From Oceanobacillus neutriphilus (GTDB taxonomy: Bacteria > Bacillota > Bacilli > Bacillales > Amphibacillaceae): a stretch of DNA of 64,000 nt. Made by a program: the position numbers and the translations under genes. Positions 52,716 through 61,472 of the stretch are shown piece by piece. Location of the stretch: NCBI RefSeq assembly GCF_014645515.1, contig NZ_BMLW01000007.1:331-64330 (forward strand). The letters are read 5' to 3'. The notes below the pieces were generated by a model. The model saw only the letters and a list, made by a program, of their open reading frames with translations. It did no database searches and was not told the origin of the DNA. Position 1 is the first letter of the stretch, and each line of letters starts with the position of its first letter.

Positions 52716-53065
52716 GTAATCAATATGATTATTTATTTTTTATAATAATTAGTAATTGATCAATCAATAAATGTGATGATTTGGAGGTGGAAAAGTAAAA
52801 TGAAGCAAGATAGATTATGTTTTTATTGGAGTTATTATCGTCTGTATTATCAGCTGGCTGGATTAATTATTTACTGATCAATGATGAAAAGGAGGTTGAA
52901 GAAACGATGGTTAAGAATAAAGGAGAAAATACTGTTTTCGAATGATCTGTAGGGGAAGGTATTGCTGCTCTTGCCATTATACTGTTCACATATTAGGATT
53001 AACCCTTGGTATTTATCAGGTTAAATCTGGCCTCATCATATAAAGAGCAAATATATTTTTTATCA
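52716..53065 (+). other. Gap with decayed small frames and operator copy 2
   Basis: The second operator copy (core ATTGATCAAT, 52755-52764) is followed by a ribosome site GGAGGTGG and a short ATG frame (25 codons, from 52801). Fragments in other frames read like membrane helices (DYVFIGVIIVCIISWLD; later SVGEGIAALAIILFTY) interrupted by stops. It looks like one or two small membrane genes in decay under the same regulator. Confidence 0.45.
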
Positions 53066-53093
53066 TTTAGTTATTGATTAATTAATAACTAAA
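53066..53093. promoter_or_regulatory. TetR operator copy 3
   Basis: TTTAGTTATT and AATAACTAAA are exact complements around GATTAATT, a 28-bp palindrome 19 bases before the NmrA-like gene's start, sharing GTTATTGATTAAT with the other copies. Confidence 0.65.
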
Positions 53094-53111
53094 TAGAAAG
53101 GAGTTTTGAAG

Positions 53112-54065
53112 ATGAAAAAAGCAATTGTATTAGGTGCCACTGGAGGAACTGGTCAAGTTATTGTTTCGGAACTATTAGACAGAGGAATAGAGGTAATTGC
53201 TTTCGGGCGTTCCCAAAATAAATTGGAAGCATTATTGGCTGAACATAATCATCATTCGAATCTGGCCTATAAGCTGGGAGATATATTTGATTACCAAACA
53301 ATTGTAGATGCTGCTAAAGATGCAGATGTTATCTTTCAATGTGCTAATGTTAAATATCAGGAAATGGCAGAAAAACTGATGCCATTGGGAGAAAGTGTGA
53401 TGAAAGCAGCAGACACTTTAGGAAAAAGAATCGTGGTTGTTGATGGAATTTATGTGTATGGACATCAAGTTGCAAAAGGAGATGAAAATCATCCTAAGAA
53501 TCCGCATACGAAAAAAGGAAAACTTAGAGTAGCATTCGAGCAACTGATATTTAGCAGGAAATGGAAGAGGGCAAAGGCTCTAATTGTCAGATTACCGGAT
53601 TATTATGGGCCAACATCACAAAATTCTTATTTACAGCCCACACTTGATGGAATCGCTGCAGGTAAAATGTCCATTTTTATTGGGAATTTAAAAACACCCC
53701 GTGAATATGTTTATTTGCCAGATGCGGCTAAAATGATTGTAAATATAGCAGAAAAAGATGATTCCTATGGTGAAAATTGGAACATACCAGGAGCTGGATT
53801 GATTTCAGGTAAAGAGATTATCCGAATCGCCCGGAAAGTAACAGGAAACCAGAAGGCAGTTATTCCTTTGACTAAAAATGTTATCCGTCTGATTGGCCTG
53901 TTTGATGAATTTATGAGAGAAATTGTTGAAATCATGTATCTTACCAAGAAAGGATTCATTTTGAGCGGAGAAAAATATGAAAAAAGAATTGGGGCGATTC
54001 CGGCAACTCCTTTTCAAAATGGGCTTGAAGTAACACTACAAGCTTTAATGGACAAAAATAATTAA
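53112..54065 (+). CDS. NmrA/epimerase-like NAD(P)-binding protein
   Basis: A protein of about 317 residues with KKAIVLGATGGTGQVIVSELL as the dinucleotide-binding motif, VIAFGRSQNKLEALL, VVVDGIYVYG, and RLPDYYGPTSQNSY, as in extended/atypical SDRs. The start at ATG 53112 follows AAAGGAG. The palindrome at 53066 indicates control by the TetR protein at 52197. The substrate is unknown. Confidence 0.85.
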   Translation: MKKAIVLGATGGTGQVIVSELLDRGIEVIAFGRSQNKLEALLAEHNHHSNLAYKLGDIFDYQTIVDAAKDADVIFQCANVKYQEMAEKLMPLGESVMKAADTLGKRIVVVDGIYVYGHQVAKGDENHPKNPHTKKGKLRVAFEQLIFSRKWKRAKALIVRLPDYYGPTSQNSYLQPTLDGIAAGKMSIFIGNLKTPREYVYLPDAAKMIVNIAEKDDSYGENWNIPGAGLISGKEIIRIARKVTGNQKAVIPLTKNVIRLIGLFDEFMREIVEIMYLTKKGFILSGEKYEKRIGAIPATPFQNGLEVTLQALMDKNN

Positions 54066-54108
54066 TGTTTCGAAGCTGAAGTAAAATTGTATATTATATG
54101 ACTGTTCA

Positions 54109-54141
54109 TGCGTCACATATCATGTGACGCATTATTTTTTT
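54109..54141. terminator. Bidirectional terminator
   Basis: GCGTCACAT pairs with ATGTGACGC around ATC, followed by ATTATTTTTTT on the plus strand. It ends the NmrA-like gene and overlaps the sspP stop. Confidence 0.88.
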
Positions 54142-54265
54142 GTCTGGAATGATTTTTGTTTTTCACTTTATGAGATCCTGCTAAAGGTTCACCATAAGGC
54201 TGCTTTGGACTTTGGGGTAAATTAGGCTGTTCCTGCTGCTTTGGTCCTTTTCGATTTTTGGTCAT
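54113..54265 (-). CDS. sspP: Small acid-soluble spore protein P
   Basis: A 50-residue basic, hydrophilic protein. It begins [15 protein letters not shown] and ends in [20 protein letters not shown], then ASHDM, very close to the SspP tail of Bacillus (GSKKVKNRNHTRQKHN...HHDM). GGAGG lies before the ATG. SspP is a minor SASP of the spore core. The gene marks the organism as a spore former; in Bacillus it lies near acnA, not seen here. Confidence 0.85.
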   Translation of the reverse strand: MTKNRKGPKQQEQPNLPQSPKQPYGEPLAGSHKVKNKNHSRQKNNASHDM

Positions 54266-54290
54266 CTATATCTATCCTCCATAGTTGTAA

Positions 54291-54530
54291 TTATTGCGTA
54301 TTTGTATTTGCAAAAGTATTCTCATCCTCAATTAAACCGCATGCTCCGCATTGTATCCTTCTGTCAGGACCATTGTAAGCAATATGAAAGACCTCTAATG
54401 GGTCCTGCTCATAATCGTTTAACACTGCACCGGTATTAGCATCCAATTTGACCGGCTTTGCTACTTGTTCAATGATATTAAAGCGGGAACGGTTTGTTTT
54501 ACATCTCGGGCATTGATAAGGCTGGTTCAT
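54291..54530 (-). CDS. Small zinc-ribbon-like protein
   Basis: A 79-residue protein with two CxxC pairs, [12 protein letters not shown] near the start and [12 protein letters not shown] near the end, forming a probable zinc ribbon around a [12 protein letters not shown] stretch. GAGGTG lies six bases before ATG 54530. It follows sspP's strand and may share its transcript. The function is unknown. Confidence 0.75.
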   Translation of the reverse strand: MNQPYQCPRCKTNRSRFNIIEQVAKPVKLDANTGAVLNDYEQDPLEVFHIAYNGPDRRIQCGACGLIEDENTFANTNTQ

Positions 54531-54662
54531 ATATAACACCTCAATTTTCTAATCATTTTGATCGAAGCTTAGTCTTATTTTCTCTGATTCACGCTAATTT
54601 ATACGGGAATTTTAAATAGAGTCTGTGCTACGTGAGTTCAGTGTAGATTGGTTTTTCAGTTC

Positions 54663-54748
54663 ACTACAAAAAAATGTAGTTAATAATTTGTTGACAAATA
54701 AAAATATAGAGTCTATAATTATATTTAATTCAATATAAATGAATTAAA
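54663..54748 (+). promoter_or_regulatory. Consensus promoter with two dyads
   Basis: -35 TTGACA (54691-54696), a 17-base spacer and -10 TATAAT (54714-54719): a perfect sigma-A promoter. ACTACA-N6-TGTAGT (54663-54680) lies upstream. TTTAATTCA-N7-TGAATTAAA (54724-54748) covers the inferred start, with a further half site GAATTAAA at 54756. Repression by a MarR-type regulator is plausible. The 5' leader to the gene is about 260 bases. Confidence 0.75.
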
Positions 54749-54990
54749 CAAAGTTGAATTAAACGTACTTTGAATAATTATCTTTAAAACGAATCATTGT
54801 TCTAATATGACCCCTGGATTTTTTGAGAATCATCGGCAAAGCTTATAACACCTCATGATTCTACCCAAAACCTTTGTGTGCTGACTTAGCAAAATAAATG
54901 GTATTTGGTATAAAAAAGATTGAATGAGGCATAAAAAAGAATGATGTCAAATCTCGGAGGACAGGGCTTGCGTTGAAAGAGGTGCAGCAA

Positions 54991-55659
54991 ATGGGATTTC
55001 TAGATAAATTATTTGGAAAATCAAATGAATCGAAGGAGATGGAAAGCATGTCAAATACAAAAGTAGCAGTTATTTTTTATAGTATGGGCGGTACGAACTA
55101 CCAAATGGCAAAATGGGCAGCGGAAGCAGCAGAAGCTAAAGGTGCTGAAGTAAGAGTATTAAAAGTACAGGAATTAGCTCCTGAATCAGTTATCGAAGGA
55201 AATCCGGCATGGAAAGCAACTGTTGAAGCAACAAAAGACGTACCTGTTGCGGCTTCAGAAGATTTAGAATGGGCAGATGCAATAATTTTCAGCACACCAA
55301 CACGTTTTGGTAATATGCCTTCTCAAATGAAACAATTTTTAGATATCCAAGGCGGACTTTGGGCGAGCGGAAAAACAGTTAACAAAGTAGTTAGTGCAAT
55401 GTCTTCTGCACAGAATCCGCATGGCGGCCAGGAAGCAACTATTCTTTCATTATACACAAGCATGATGCACTGGGGAGCTATCATCGTACCACCAGGCTAT
55501 TCTGACCCAGCCGTATTCGCAGCTGGCGGGAATCCATACGGTACAAGTGTTACTGTGGATCAGGACGGAAAAATGGTTGAAGATGTACAAGCTGCTGTTA
55601 AACATCAGGCAGAGCGTACAGTTACTGCAGCTGAATGGGTTAAAAAAGGAAATCAATAA
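54991..55659 (+). CDS. wrbA: WrbA-like NAD(P)H:quinone oxidoreductase
   Basis: A flavodoxin-fold quinone reductase using FMN. KVAVIFYSMGGTNYQMAKWAAEAAE binds FMN phosphate, FSTPTRFGNMPSQMKQFLDI and SSAQNPHGGQEATILSLYTSMMHWGAIIVPPGY are WrbA signatures. Two starts are possible. ATG 54991 (AGAGGTG) adds a leader MGFLDKLFGKSNESKEMES. ATG 55048, preceded by AAGGAG at nine bases, gives the usual ~200 residues. A perfect promoter with dyads lies upstream, suggesting induced expression under quinone or oxidative stress. Confidence 0.87.
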   Translation: MGFLDKLFGKSNESKEMESMSNTKVAVIFYSMGGTNYQMAKWAAEAAEAKGAEVRVLKVQELAPESVIEGNPAWKATVEATKDVPVAASEDLEWADAIIFSTPTRFGNMPSQMKQFLDIQGGLWASGKTVNKVVSAMSSAQNPHGGQEATILSLYTSMMHWGAIIVPPGYSDPAVFAAGGNPYGTSVTVDQDGKMVEDVQAAVKHQAERTVTAAEWVKKGNQ

Positions 55660-55673
55660 TTAATGACATTGAA

Positions 55674-55717
55674 AAAGATGGTACCTCTTTCTATTTGCAG
55701 GAGCACCATCTTTTTTT
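55674..55717 (+). terminator. Intrinsic terminator
   Basis: AAAGATGGT pairs with ACCATCTTT, followed by TTTT. Confidence 0.88.
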
Positions 55718-55833
55718 GCTATTCTCAACAGAGTTTGGACAATACAGATAATTAATTACTAACATAAAAAATGAATCCTTTCTGTATGTTTTATCGTAAT
55801 ATAGATGCAGCAAAAAGAGAGGAAGAGCAGAAA

Positions 55834-57546
55834 ATGGGAATTTTATTAGCAACTTTAATAAGTTTGATATTATATGTGATTGGAGCAGCTGTAGCAGCTG
55901 TTACTTCATCTGTGCCAACAGGACGGGTGATGAAATTTGCTTTTGGTTTATTTATTTTTGGATTTATCGTTATGGCTGTCATTAACTATTTTACGATGCC
56001 GGCGATTACTATTCCGAATATGCTGGTGATTAATTTAATTACAGCTATTGTTCTTATACCGGCTTTGGTGGCAATGTTAAAGCCGAAGAATAATTTTATG
56101 GAGAAAAAGCTATTTATACCATTGTTCAGCATTTTTGGATTAGGACTGTTATTATTTATCGCTGTTATCATTACAAGTTTTACAGTATTGGATAATGCTC
56201 ACAATACCATTACTGTAAATGAAGAGGCTGAGGCAAAGCCTTTATCAAAGGATGAAACGCCGATTACAGTTGCTCCTGAATTTGCACGTAATAAGATTCA
56301 AAAGGCAATGAGTGTTGTACCGAATGCGCAATTTTATGACCTGGGCAAGTTACAGGTACAGCAGGTGGGAGATGAAATTGTTTACGTTGCTCCTGTTGAA
56401 TTTGCTGACTTTTGGAAGTTTGTCCGCGGAAAAGAAACAGCAGGATATTTTACGATTTCTGCAACAAACGTAAATGCCCAGCCGACGTTTGAAGAGGAAC
56501 CTATGGAATATACAAATTCCAGTTATTTTCATAAGTATGTGAAACGTGTGATTTATAATAAATTTCCGCAGTATATACAAAGCGGAGAAGCACAAATTGA
56601 GGTGGACGATGACGGAAAGCCATGGTATGTGCAAACCATCTACAAGCCGATGCACATTACAAACAAACTGAATTTGGATAAGCTTCAGGTTGTGGTGATT
56701 GATCCGGTTACCGGTGAAATGAAGGCCTATCAGACAGATGAGGCTCCAGACTTCATCGAGGGATCAGTAAGCTCCGATATAGCTACGTTAACGAATGACT
56801 ATTATGGGAAATATATTCATGGCTGGTTAAACAGCGTCTTTGGCAAGAGAGATGTGAAGCTGCCAAACAAATCTGGCACAGAATCAGGTGTCACACCAAT
56901 GTTTGATGAGAATGGCGATATGTTTTACTTTACCGATATGACCTCACCGAAGGAAAATATTGATTCTGCGTTGGGTTATACATTAGTTAATGCACGTACC
57001 GGAGACTTGACCTATTATGGCGGCGAGAAAAACAACGGTATTATGGATAGTGAAGGGGCAAAGCAAATTGTTAATAAGGAATTCCCAGAGAAGAAATGGG
57101 AAGGCTATATGCCTGTTCTATACAATGTTGACGGGAATCCAACCTGGGTTGTCAATGTACTGGATCCAAATGGATTGCATAAGCAGTATGCCTATATTAA
57201 GGCAAATGATTCAGATTTTGTCGTGTTTGGCGATACCGCAAACGCTGCTTTGGATGCCTATCGAATGGCTCTGTTACAGGACCCAGGAAATACGGGAGCT
57301 ACCGGTGATACTGTCACCGAAACCGTTCAAGGAACCGTCAGTCGTGTTGTTATAAATTCGACAGAACAGGGGCAGATCATCCAATTCTTACTTGAAGATG
57401 ATACTACAATTTATACTGTCAACGCCAGCAAGGCTCCTCTGGCAATCTTTTTGGAACAGGGAGATAATATTGAGGCAGAAGCACAGCTGCTGGATAATGG
57501 CACAGCAACCATTGAAGTGATGGAGATTGAAGGATTGACAGAATAA
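55834..57546 (+). CDS. Membrane protein with large extracytoplasmic domain
   Basis: A protein of about 570 residues. Four membrane helices lie in the first 140 residues (ATLISLILYVIGAAVAAV, FAFGLFIFGFIVMAVI, MLVINLITAIVLIPALVAML, FIPLFSIFGLGLLLFIAVII). A long region follows (about 150-500) with repeated beta-rich units of YVxxxxKP/VxVIDPVTGEMKAY and GYTLVNARTGDLTYYGG type, reminiscent of PepSY-like folds. A final OB-like domain begins near VQGTVSRVVINSTEQGQIIQFLLEDD. Start ATG 55834 after AGAGGAAGAG. The family is not recognised. Confidence 0.78.
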   Translation: MGILLATLISLILYVIGAAVAAVTSSVPTGRVMKFAFGLFIFGFIVMAVINYFTMPAITIPNMLVINLITAIVLIPALVAMLKPKNNFMEKKLFIPLFSIFGLGLLLFIAVIITSFTVLDNAHNTITVNEEAEAKPLSKDETPITVAPEFARNKIQKAMSVVPNAQFYDLGKLQVQQVGDEIVYVAPVEFADFWKFVRGKETAGYFTISATNVNAQPTFEEEPMEYTNSSYFHKYVKRVIYNKFPQYIQSGEAQIEVDDDGKPWYVQTIYKPMHITNKLNLDKLQVVVIDPVTGEMKAYQTDEAPDFIEGSVSSDIATLTNDYYGKYIHGWLNSVFGKRDVKLPNKSGTESGVTPMFDENGDMFYFTDMTSPKENIDSALGYTLVNARTGDLTYYGGEKNNGIMDSEGAKQIVNKEFPEKKWEGYMPVLYNVDGNPTWVVNVLDPNGLHKQYAYIKANDSDFVVFGDTANAALDAYRMALLQDPGNTGATGDTVTETVQGTVSRVVINSTEQGQIIQFLLEDDTTIYTVNASKAPLAIFLEQGDNIEAEAQLLDNGTATIEVMEIEGLTE

Positions 57547-57563
57547 CAGAAATAAATGTATCG

Positions 57564-57603
57564 ATTCCCTATTGTCAGCAAAAATGGCAATAGGGAATTT
57601 TTT
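57564..57603 (+). terminator. Intrinsic terminator
   Basis: ATTCCCTATTG (57564-57574) pairs with CAATAGGGAAT (57588-57598), followed by TTTTT. Confidence 0.88.
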
Positions 57604-57649
57604 AATGGTTTATTGAGAAATGTTTTTTAAAAGGATATCAAAATAGTTG

Positions 57650-57680
57650 TTGACTCTTACCTTAGGCAGGAGTCTATTGT
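57650..57680 (+). promoter_or_regulatory. MerR-type promoter (19-base spacer)
   Basis: -35 TTGACT (57650-57655) and -10 TATTGT (57675-57680) are separated by 19 bases, the lengthened spacer characteristic of MerR-activated promoters. The spacer holds an imperfect dyad (GACTC...GAGTC with inner CCT/AGG). Confidence 0.78.
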
Positions 57681-57705
57681 TTATATATGAGGAGGTGAGT
57701 TTCCT

Positions 57706-58446
57706 ATGCTGACGGTTAAACAAGTAGCTGATTTAACCGGAATAACAATCAAAACGCTTTATCATTATCACAAGATTGGACTGTTAGAGCCGGGAGAAAT
57801 CACAGAAGCTGGATATCGTTTATATGGAAAAAAGGAATTAGAAAAATTACAGCATATTTTGTTTTATCGTGAATTAGATTTCCCATTAGAGTCTATTCAG
57901 AAAATATTGTATGAAAAAAAGAGCCGTTACGATATGTTAATGGAACAAAAGAAACTGATAGAAGACAAGGGAAAGCGAATGAATCTGATCTTAAATACTA
58001 TTAATGAAACTATCTATTTTGAGGAGCGTGGAGAAGTGATAGATAACCAAAACATGTTTAAAGGGTTAAATCAAGAACAATGGCAGGAGCAGTTGAAAGA
58101 GCAAAATGAATATTTGCAGGGAAACTATCAATACGAAATTCCTGTAGACAATATTGAAGCAGAACAATTAAATGAATCCGCCAGAGAATCGAAAGCGTTT
58201 ATGGATAAAATGGCTTTTGCATTAACAAAAGGATGGGCAGTTAATGATGAACGGGTGAAGCAGCTTATCTCTGAACATATTAAGTATATCAATGACAACA
58301 ATATGAAGGTAGACTCACAAGAATTTGTTGAATCAGCATGGTTTTTTATTACTGATGAATTTCATAAAAATATGTTAGAGGATCAACAAACGGGGTTAGC
58401 TTATTATTTGTATGCTGCTTCTATTAACTATGCAAAGCAAGGCTAG
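57706..58446 (+). CDS. MerR-family regulator with TipAS domain
   Basis: A 246-residue activator. The N-terminal MerR helix-turn-helix (LTVKQVADLTGITIKTLYHYHKIGLLEPGEITEAGYRLYGKKELEKLQHILFYRELDFPLESI) precedes a coiled linker and a C-terminal TipAS domain (about residues 105-245; globin-like antibiotic-binding fold in TipA and its kin). TipA proteins bind thiopeptides and activate their own promoter. The 19-base-spacer promoter directly upstream fits autoactivation. No dedicated effector gene follows it. GAGGAGGTG precedes the ATG. Confidence 0.92.
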   Translation: MLTVKQVADLTGITIKTLYHYHKIGLLEPGEITEAGYRLYGKKELEKLQHILFYRELDFPLESIQKILYEKKSRYDMLMEQKKLIEDKGKRMNLILNTINETIYFEERGEVIDNQNMFKGLNQEQWQEQLKEQNEYLQGNYQYEIPVDNIEAEQLNESARESKAFMDKMAFALTKGWAVNDERVKQLISEHIKYINDNNMKVDSQEFVESAWFFITDEFHKNMLEDQQTGLAYYLYAASINYAKQG

Positions 58447-58548
58447 ATAAATTATTCATTAGCAGAAAAAAGAGATACTGTAAAAATACCTTTGAAAATA
58501 AAAAATTATATGTTATCCTTTAATTGTAATTCGAAAATTAAATAATCA

Positions 58549-58709
58549 ACACTAGGGGAGCCTTTGGCTGAGACGAGTATTCGGACCCTTTGAACCTGAT
58601 CTGGTTAGTACTAGCGTAGGGAAGTGGCAGGAACACGACGATATATAATTCGATCGCTGAATTTTTATATAATCAGGGCCACTTATCCAATGGATGAGTG
58701 GTCTTTTTT
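58549..58709 (+). promoter_or_regulatory. TPP riboswitch with terminator
   Basis: The aptamer reads CTAGGGGAGCC..GGCTGAGA..ACCCTTTGAACCTGATCTGG..TACTAGCGTAGGGAAGTGG (about 58551-58627), the THI-box pattern. Downstream, GGCCACTTATCC pairs with GGATGAGTGGTC, then TTTTTT (58677-58709). AAGTGGC of the aptamer's 3' side (58622-58628) is complementary to GCCACTT of the terminator (58678-58684), giving the switch: thiamine pyrophosphate binding frees the terminator and stops transcription of the thi genes. Confidence 0.96.
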
Positions 58710-58746
58710 CGTTTCTTCCGCTGCATAAAAGAAAGGAGCAATGGAG

Positions 58747-59358
58747 ATGGACAGACAATTACATCTTATCAGTGACGGCAATTTTTCTAAACAGCATTTA
58801 GAGATAATGAAGCGCATTCATCAAGGCATTGATTATTTTCATATCCGAGAGAAAAAGAAGACAGCAAAAGAAATCCTGGAAATAATGGAAGCATTAGAAA
58901 GCATCGAATTTCCACTAACAAAAGTAATTGTAAATGACCGTGCTGATATTGCTGTAATGAAACAGTGTGCAGGTATCCATCTGGCATACCATAGTCCTCC
59001 CATATCGCTTGTGAAAGATTGCTTCTCTGCACTTGTAACAGGGAAATCTGTCCATTCCTTACCAGAAGCAGAACAGGCTCAACGGGAAGGGGCAAATTAC
59101 TTATTGTATGGCCATATTTACACCAGCAGCTCCAAGCCGAACCAGCAGCCGAGAGGATTAACTGACCTTCGGAAAATCACCAATGTATTATCCGTTCCGG
59201 TCTATGCTATTGGAGGAATTACTCCTGAGCGAACGAAAGAAGTTATTGCTGCAGGAGTTTCCGGGATAGCTGTAATGTCCGGTGTTTGGAAGGCGGATAA
59301 TCCTGTGCAAACTGTCGAGGCTTACCGGCGTGTGTTGGATACTTGGGAAGGTGGGTGA
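58747..59358 (+). CDS. tenI: Thiazole tautomerase TenI
   Basis: A TIM-barrel protein of about 203 residues similar to ThiE but acting as tautomerase of the thiazole phosphate carboxylate. RQLHLISDGN, DYFHIREKKKTAKEILE, KVIVNDRADIAV, GIHLAYHSPPI, YLLYGHIYTSSSKPNQQPRGL, and PVYAIGGITPERTKEVIAAG follow TenI. It lies first in a thiO-thiS-thiG-thiF operon, which excludes ThiE. The start is ATG 58747 (eight bases after AGGAG). Confidence 0.9.
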   Translation: MDRQLHLISDGNFSKQHLEIMKRIHQGIDYFHIREKKKTAKEILEIMEALESIEFPLTKVIVNDRADIAVMKQCAGIHLAYHSPPISLVKDCFSALVTGKSVHSLPEAEQAQREGANYLLYGHIYTSSSKPNQQPRGLTDLRKITNVLSVPVYAIGGITPERTKEVIAAGVSGIAVMSGVWKADNPVQTVEAYRRVLDTWEGG

Positions 59359-59360
59359 AG

Positions 59361-60494
59361 GTGAAAAAACAGTTTGATCAAATCATTGTTGGCGGAGGAG
59401 TAATTGGCTGTTCTATTGCTTATCAGCTGGCTAAAAGAGGCTATCGGGTGCTGATAGTAGAAAGGAATCAAATCGGATGTGAGGCTTCAAGTGCTGCAGC
59501 TGGAATGTTAGGAGCTCAAGGAGAATTTGCAGAGAAGAGTCCTCTTTTCCAATTTGCACAGGAGAGCAGATCATTATTTGAAAGTTTATCCAAAGAGCTG
59601 ATGGAAGAAACCGGAATAGATATTCAGTATATTCACAAGGGAATAATGAAGCTTGCTTTTCATCAGCATCAGTACAACAAGCTGAAAACAATCGCTGCAT
59701 TTCAGCGCAAGGCTGCTAATTCCGCTTATTTGCTGTCGGTAGAAGAAGCGAGGAAGATGGAACCAGGCCTAACCGAGAATCTTCGTGCAGTTCTTTATAT
59801 GCCGAATGATGGCCAGGTTTCGGCCCGTCATCTGACAGAGGCATTCTCTTTGGCTGCTTATCATCAGAGCGCAGTTTTGCGTGAACAGGAAAAAGTAACC
59901 GGGCTGTTGATAGAAGATGGAGCAGTTTATGGAATTCAGACAACAAAGGAAGCATATTATGCTGATCAAGTCGTTATTGCAACAGGAGCGTTTGGAGATA
60001 AATTACTGTCTAAAGATTATGGCATTATTCCTGTGAAGGGTGAGTGCTTATTATTAGAATTGGAAGAGGATTTATTTCAATCTACGCTTTGGATGGATGG
60101 CTGTTACCTTGTTCCGAAGCAAGGGAAAAAGGTGATTGTTGGAGCCTCTTCCATTCCTGGCAAAACAGATAAACATGTTCGTGCCGCAAGTATCCAGAGG
60201 TTATTGTCAAGGGCACAGAAAATGGTGCCGCAGCTGGCAGATGCGAGGATAAGCAGTTTTTGGGCTGGAGTCAGACCTGCCACAGCTGATGAGCTTCCAT
60301 ACATGGGGGAAGTTCCAGGTATTGCTGGTTTATATGCGGCTAAGGGACATTATCGGAATGGCATACTGCTATCACCTATCACGGGAATCTATATGGCAGA
60401 CTTAATAGAGAATAAACCGGTTGATCCATTTTATTACGATGGCTTTCGATTGAATCGTAAAGACAATAAACTGGAAAAGGCAGGTGAGTCATAA
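59361..60494 (+). CDS. thiO: Glycine oxidase ThiO
   Basis: A FAD-dependent oxidase of about 377 residues making the glycine imine needed for thiazole synthesis. FDQIIVGGGVIGCSIAYQLAKRGYRVLIVE is the FAD-binding motif, ASSAAAGMLGAQ follows, and GHYRNGILLSPITG near the C-terminus is characteristic. The start is taken as GTG 59361, nine bases after GGAAGG, although GTG 59355 is possible. The stop overlaps the thiS start. Confidence 0.93.
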   Translation: MKKQFDQIIVGGGVIGCSIAYQLAKRGYRVLIVERNQIGCEASSAAAGMLGAQGEFAEKSPLFQFAQESRSLFESLSKELMEETGIDIQYIHKGIMKLAFHQHQYNKLKTIAAFQRKAANSAYLLSVEEARKMEPGLTENLRAVLYMPNDGQVSARHLTEAFSLAAYHQSAVLREQEKVTGLLIEDGAVYGIQTTKEAYYADQVVIATGAFGDKLLSKDYGIIPVKGECLLLELEEDLFQSTLWMDGCYLVPKQGKKVIVGASSIPGKTDKHVRAASIQRLLSRAQKMVPQLADARISSFWAGVRPATADELPYMGEVPGIAGLYAAKGHYRNGILLSPITGIYMADLIENKPVDPFYYDGFRLNRKDNKLEKAGES

Positions 60495-60697
60495 TGAAAA
60501 TAACAGTGAATGGCAATGGATTAGAGGTTCAGGAAGAGGTAAAGCATATTAAAGGTTTAATAGATTTTCTGGAATTAGAAGGTAAACCTTTGATCATTGA
60601 GCATAATCAGCAAATATTGCAGAAGGAAGAGCATGAAAAAGCAGTACTGGAAAATGGGGACAAGGTCGAGATCGTTCATTTTGTTGGAGGGGGTTAA
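60494..60697 (+). CDS. thiS: Sulfur carrier protein ThiS
   Basis: A 67-residue ubiquitin-like carrier ending in FVGGG, the C-terminal Gly-Gly being adenylated by ThiF and then thiocarboxylated. [19 protein letters not shown] and [14 protein letters not shown] are typical. The ATG overlaps the thiO stop by one base (TAATG), so they are translationally coupled. Confidence 0.94.
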   Translation: MKITVNGNGLEVQEEVKHIKGLIDFLELEGKPLIIEHNQQILQKEEHEKAVLENGDKVEIVHFVGGG

Positions 60698-60701
60698 GCA
60701 A

Positions 60702-61472
60702 ATGCTTAAAGTAGGAAACTATCAATTTAAATCTCGTTTATTTTTAGGGACTGGAAAATATCCTGATTTCGATATTCAAAAGCAGGCGGTCGATAAATCA
60801 GAGACAGAGGTACTCACCTTTTCTGTAAGAAGGATGAATATTTATGATCCTTCGTTGCCGAATTTTTTAGAAAAAATTGATGTGAACCAATATACGTTTT
60901 TACCGAATACAGCAGGGGCAAAGGATGCAAAGGAAGCTGTGCGCATTGCTAAATTAGCTGCTGCTTCGGGTCGATGTGATATGGTGAAGGTGGAGATTAT
61001 TGGCTGCGATAAAACATTGCTTCCAGATCCGATTGAGACATTGAAAGCTACGAAAGAGTTGGTGGCAGAAGGCTTTACTGTGCTTCCTTATACCTCAGAT
61101 GATGTTGTACTGGCCAAAAAACTGCAGGAAGCAGGAGCACATGCAGTGATGCCTGGAGCTTCACCAATTGGTAGCGGTCAAGGGATTATCAATCCGCTAA
61201 ACCTTTCTTTTATTATCGAGCAGTCGTCAGTGCCTGTTATTGTTGACGCGGGTATCGGCTCACCGGCAGACGCAGCGTATGCTATGGAATTAGGTGCAGA
61301 TGGTGTCCTGCTGAATACGGCAGTTTCTGGAGCGAATGATCCTGTGAAAATGGCAGAAGCGATGAAATATGCAGTAGAGGCAGGACGGCTGGGATACGAA
61401 GCAGGAAGAATTCCAAAGAAAGATTATGCTGTAGCAAGCAGCCCTGAGGAAGGGATCAGTATTGGAAACTAA
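60702..61472 (+). CDS. thiG: Thiazole synthase ThiG
   Basis: A protein of about 256 residues condensing DXP, the glycine imine and ThiS thiocarboxylate into the thiazole. [17 protein letters not shown] opens it, [29 protein letters not shown] and [31 protein letters not shown] are the phosphate-binding barrel. The start at ATG 60702 follows GGAGGGGG; the longer frame to 60597 overlaps thiS. The stop overlaps the thiF start. Confidence 0.96.
   Translation: MLKVGNYQFKSRLFLGTGKYPDFDIQKQAVDKSETEVLTFSVRRMNIYDPSLPNFLEKIDVNQYTFLPNTAGAKDAKEAVRIAKLAAASGRCDMVKVEIIGCDKTLLPDPIETLKATKELVAEGFTVLPYTSDDVVLAKKLQEAGAHAVMPGASPIGSGQGIINPLNLSFIIEQSSVPVIVDAGIGSPADAAYAMELGADGVLLNTAVSGANDPVKMAEAMKYAVEAGRLGYEAGRIPKKDYAVASSPEEGISIGN

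Noticed and set aside
57017..57355. 112-residue frame overlapping the 55834 gene
   Set aside because: Alternative frame of a larger convincing gene.
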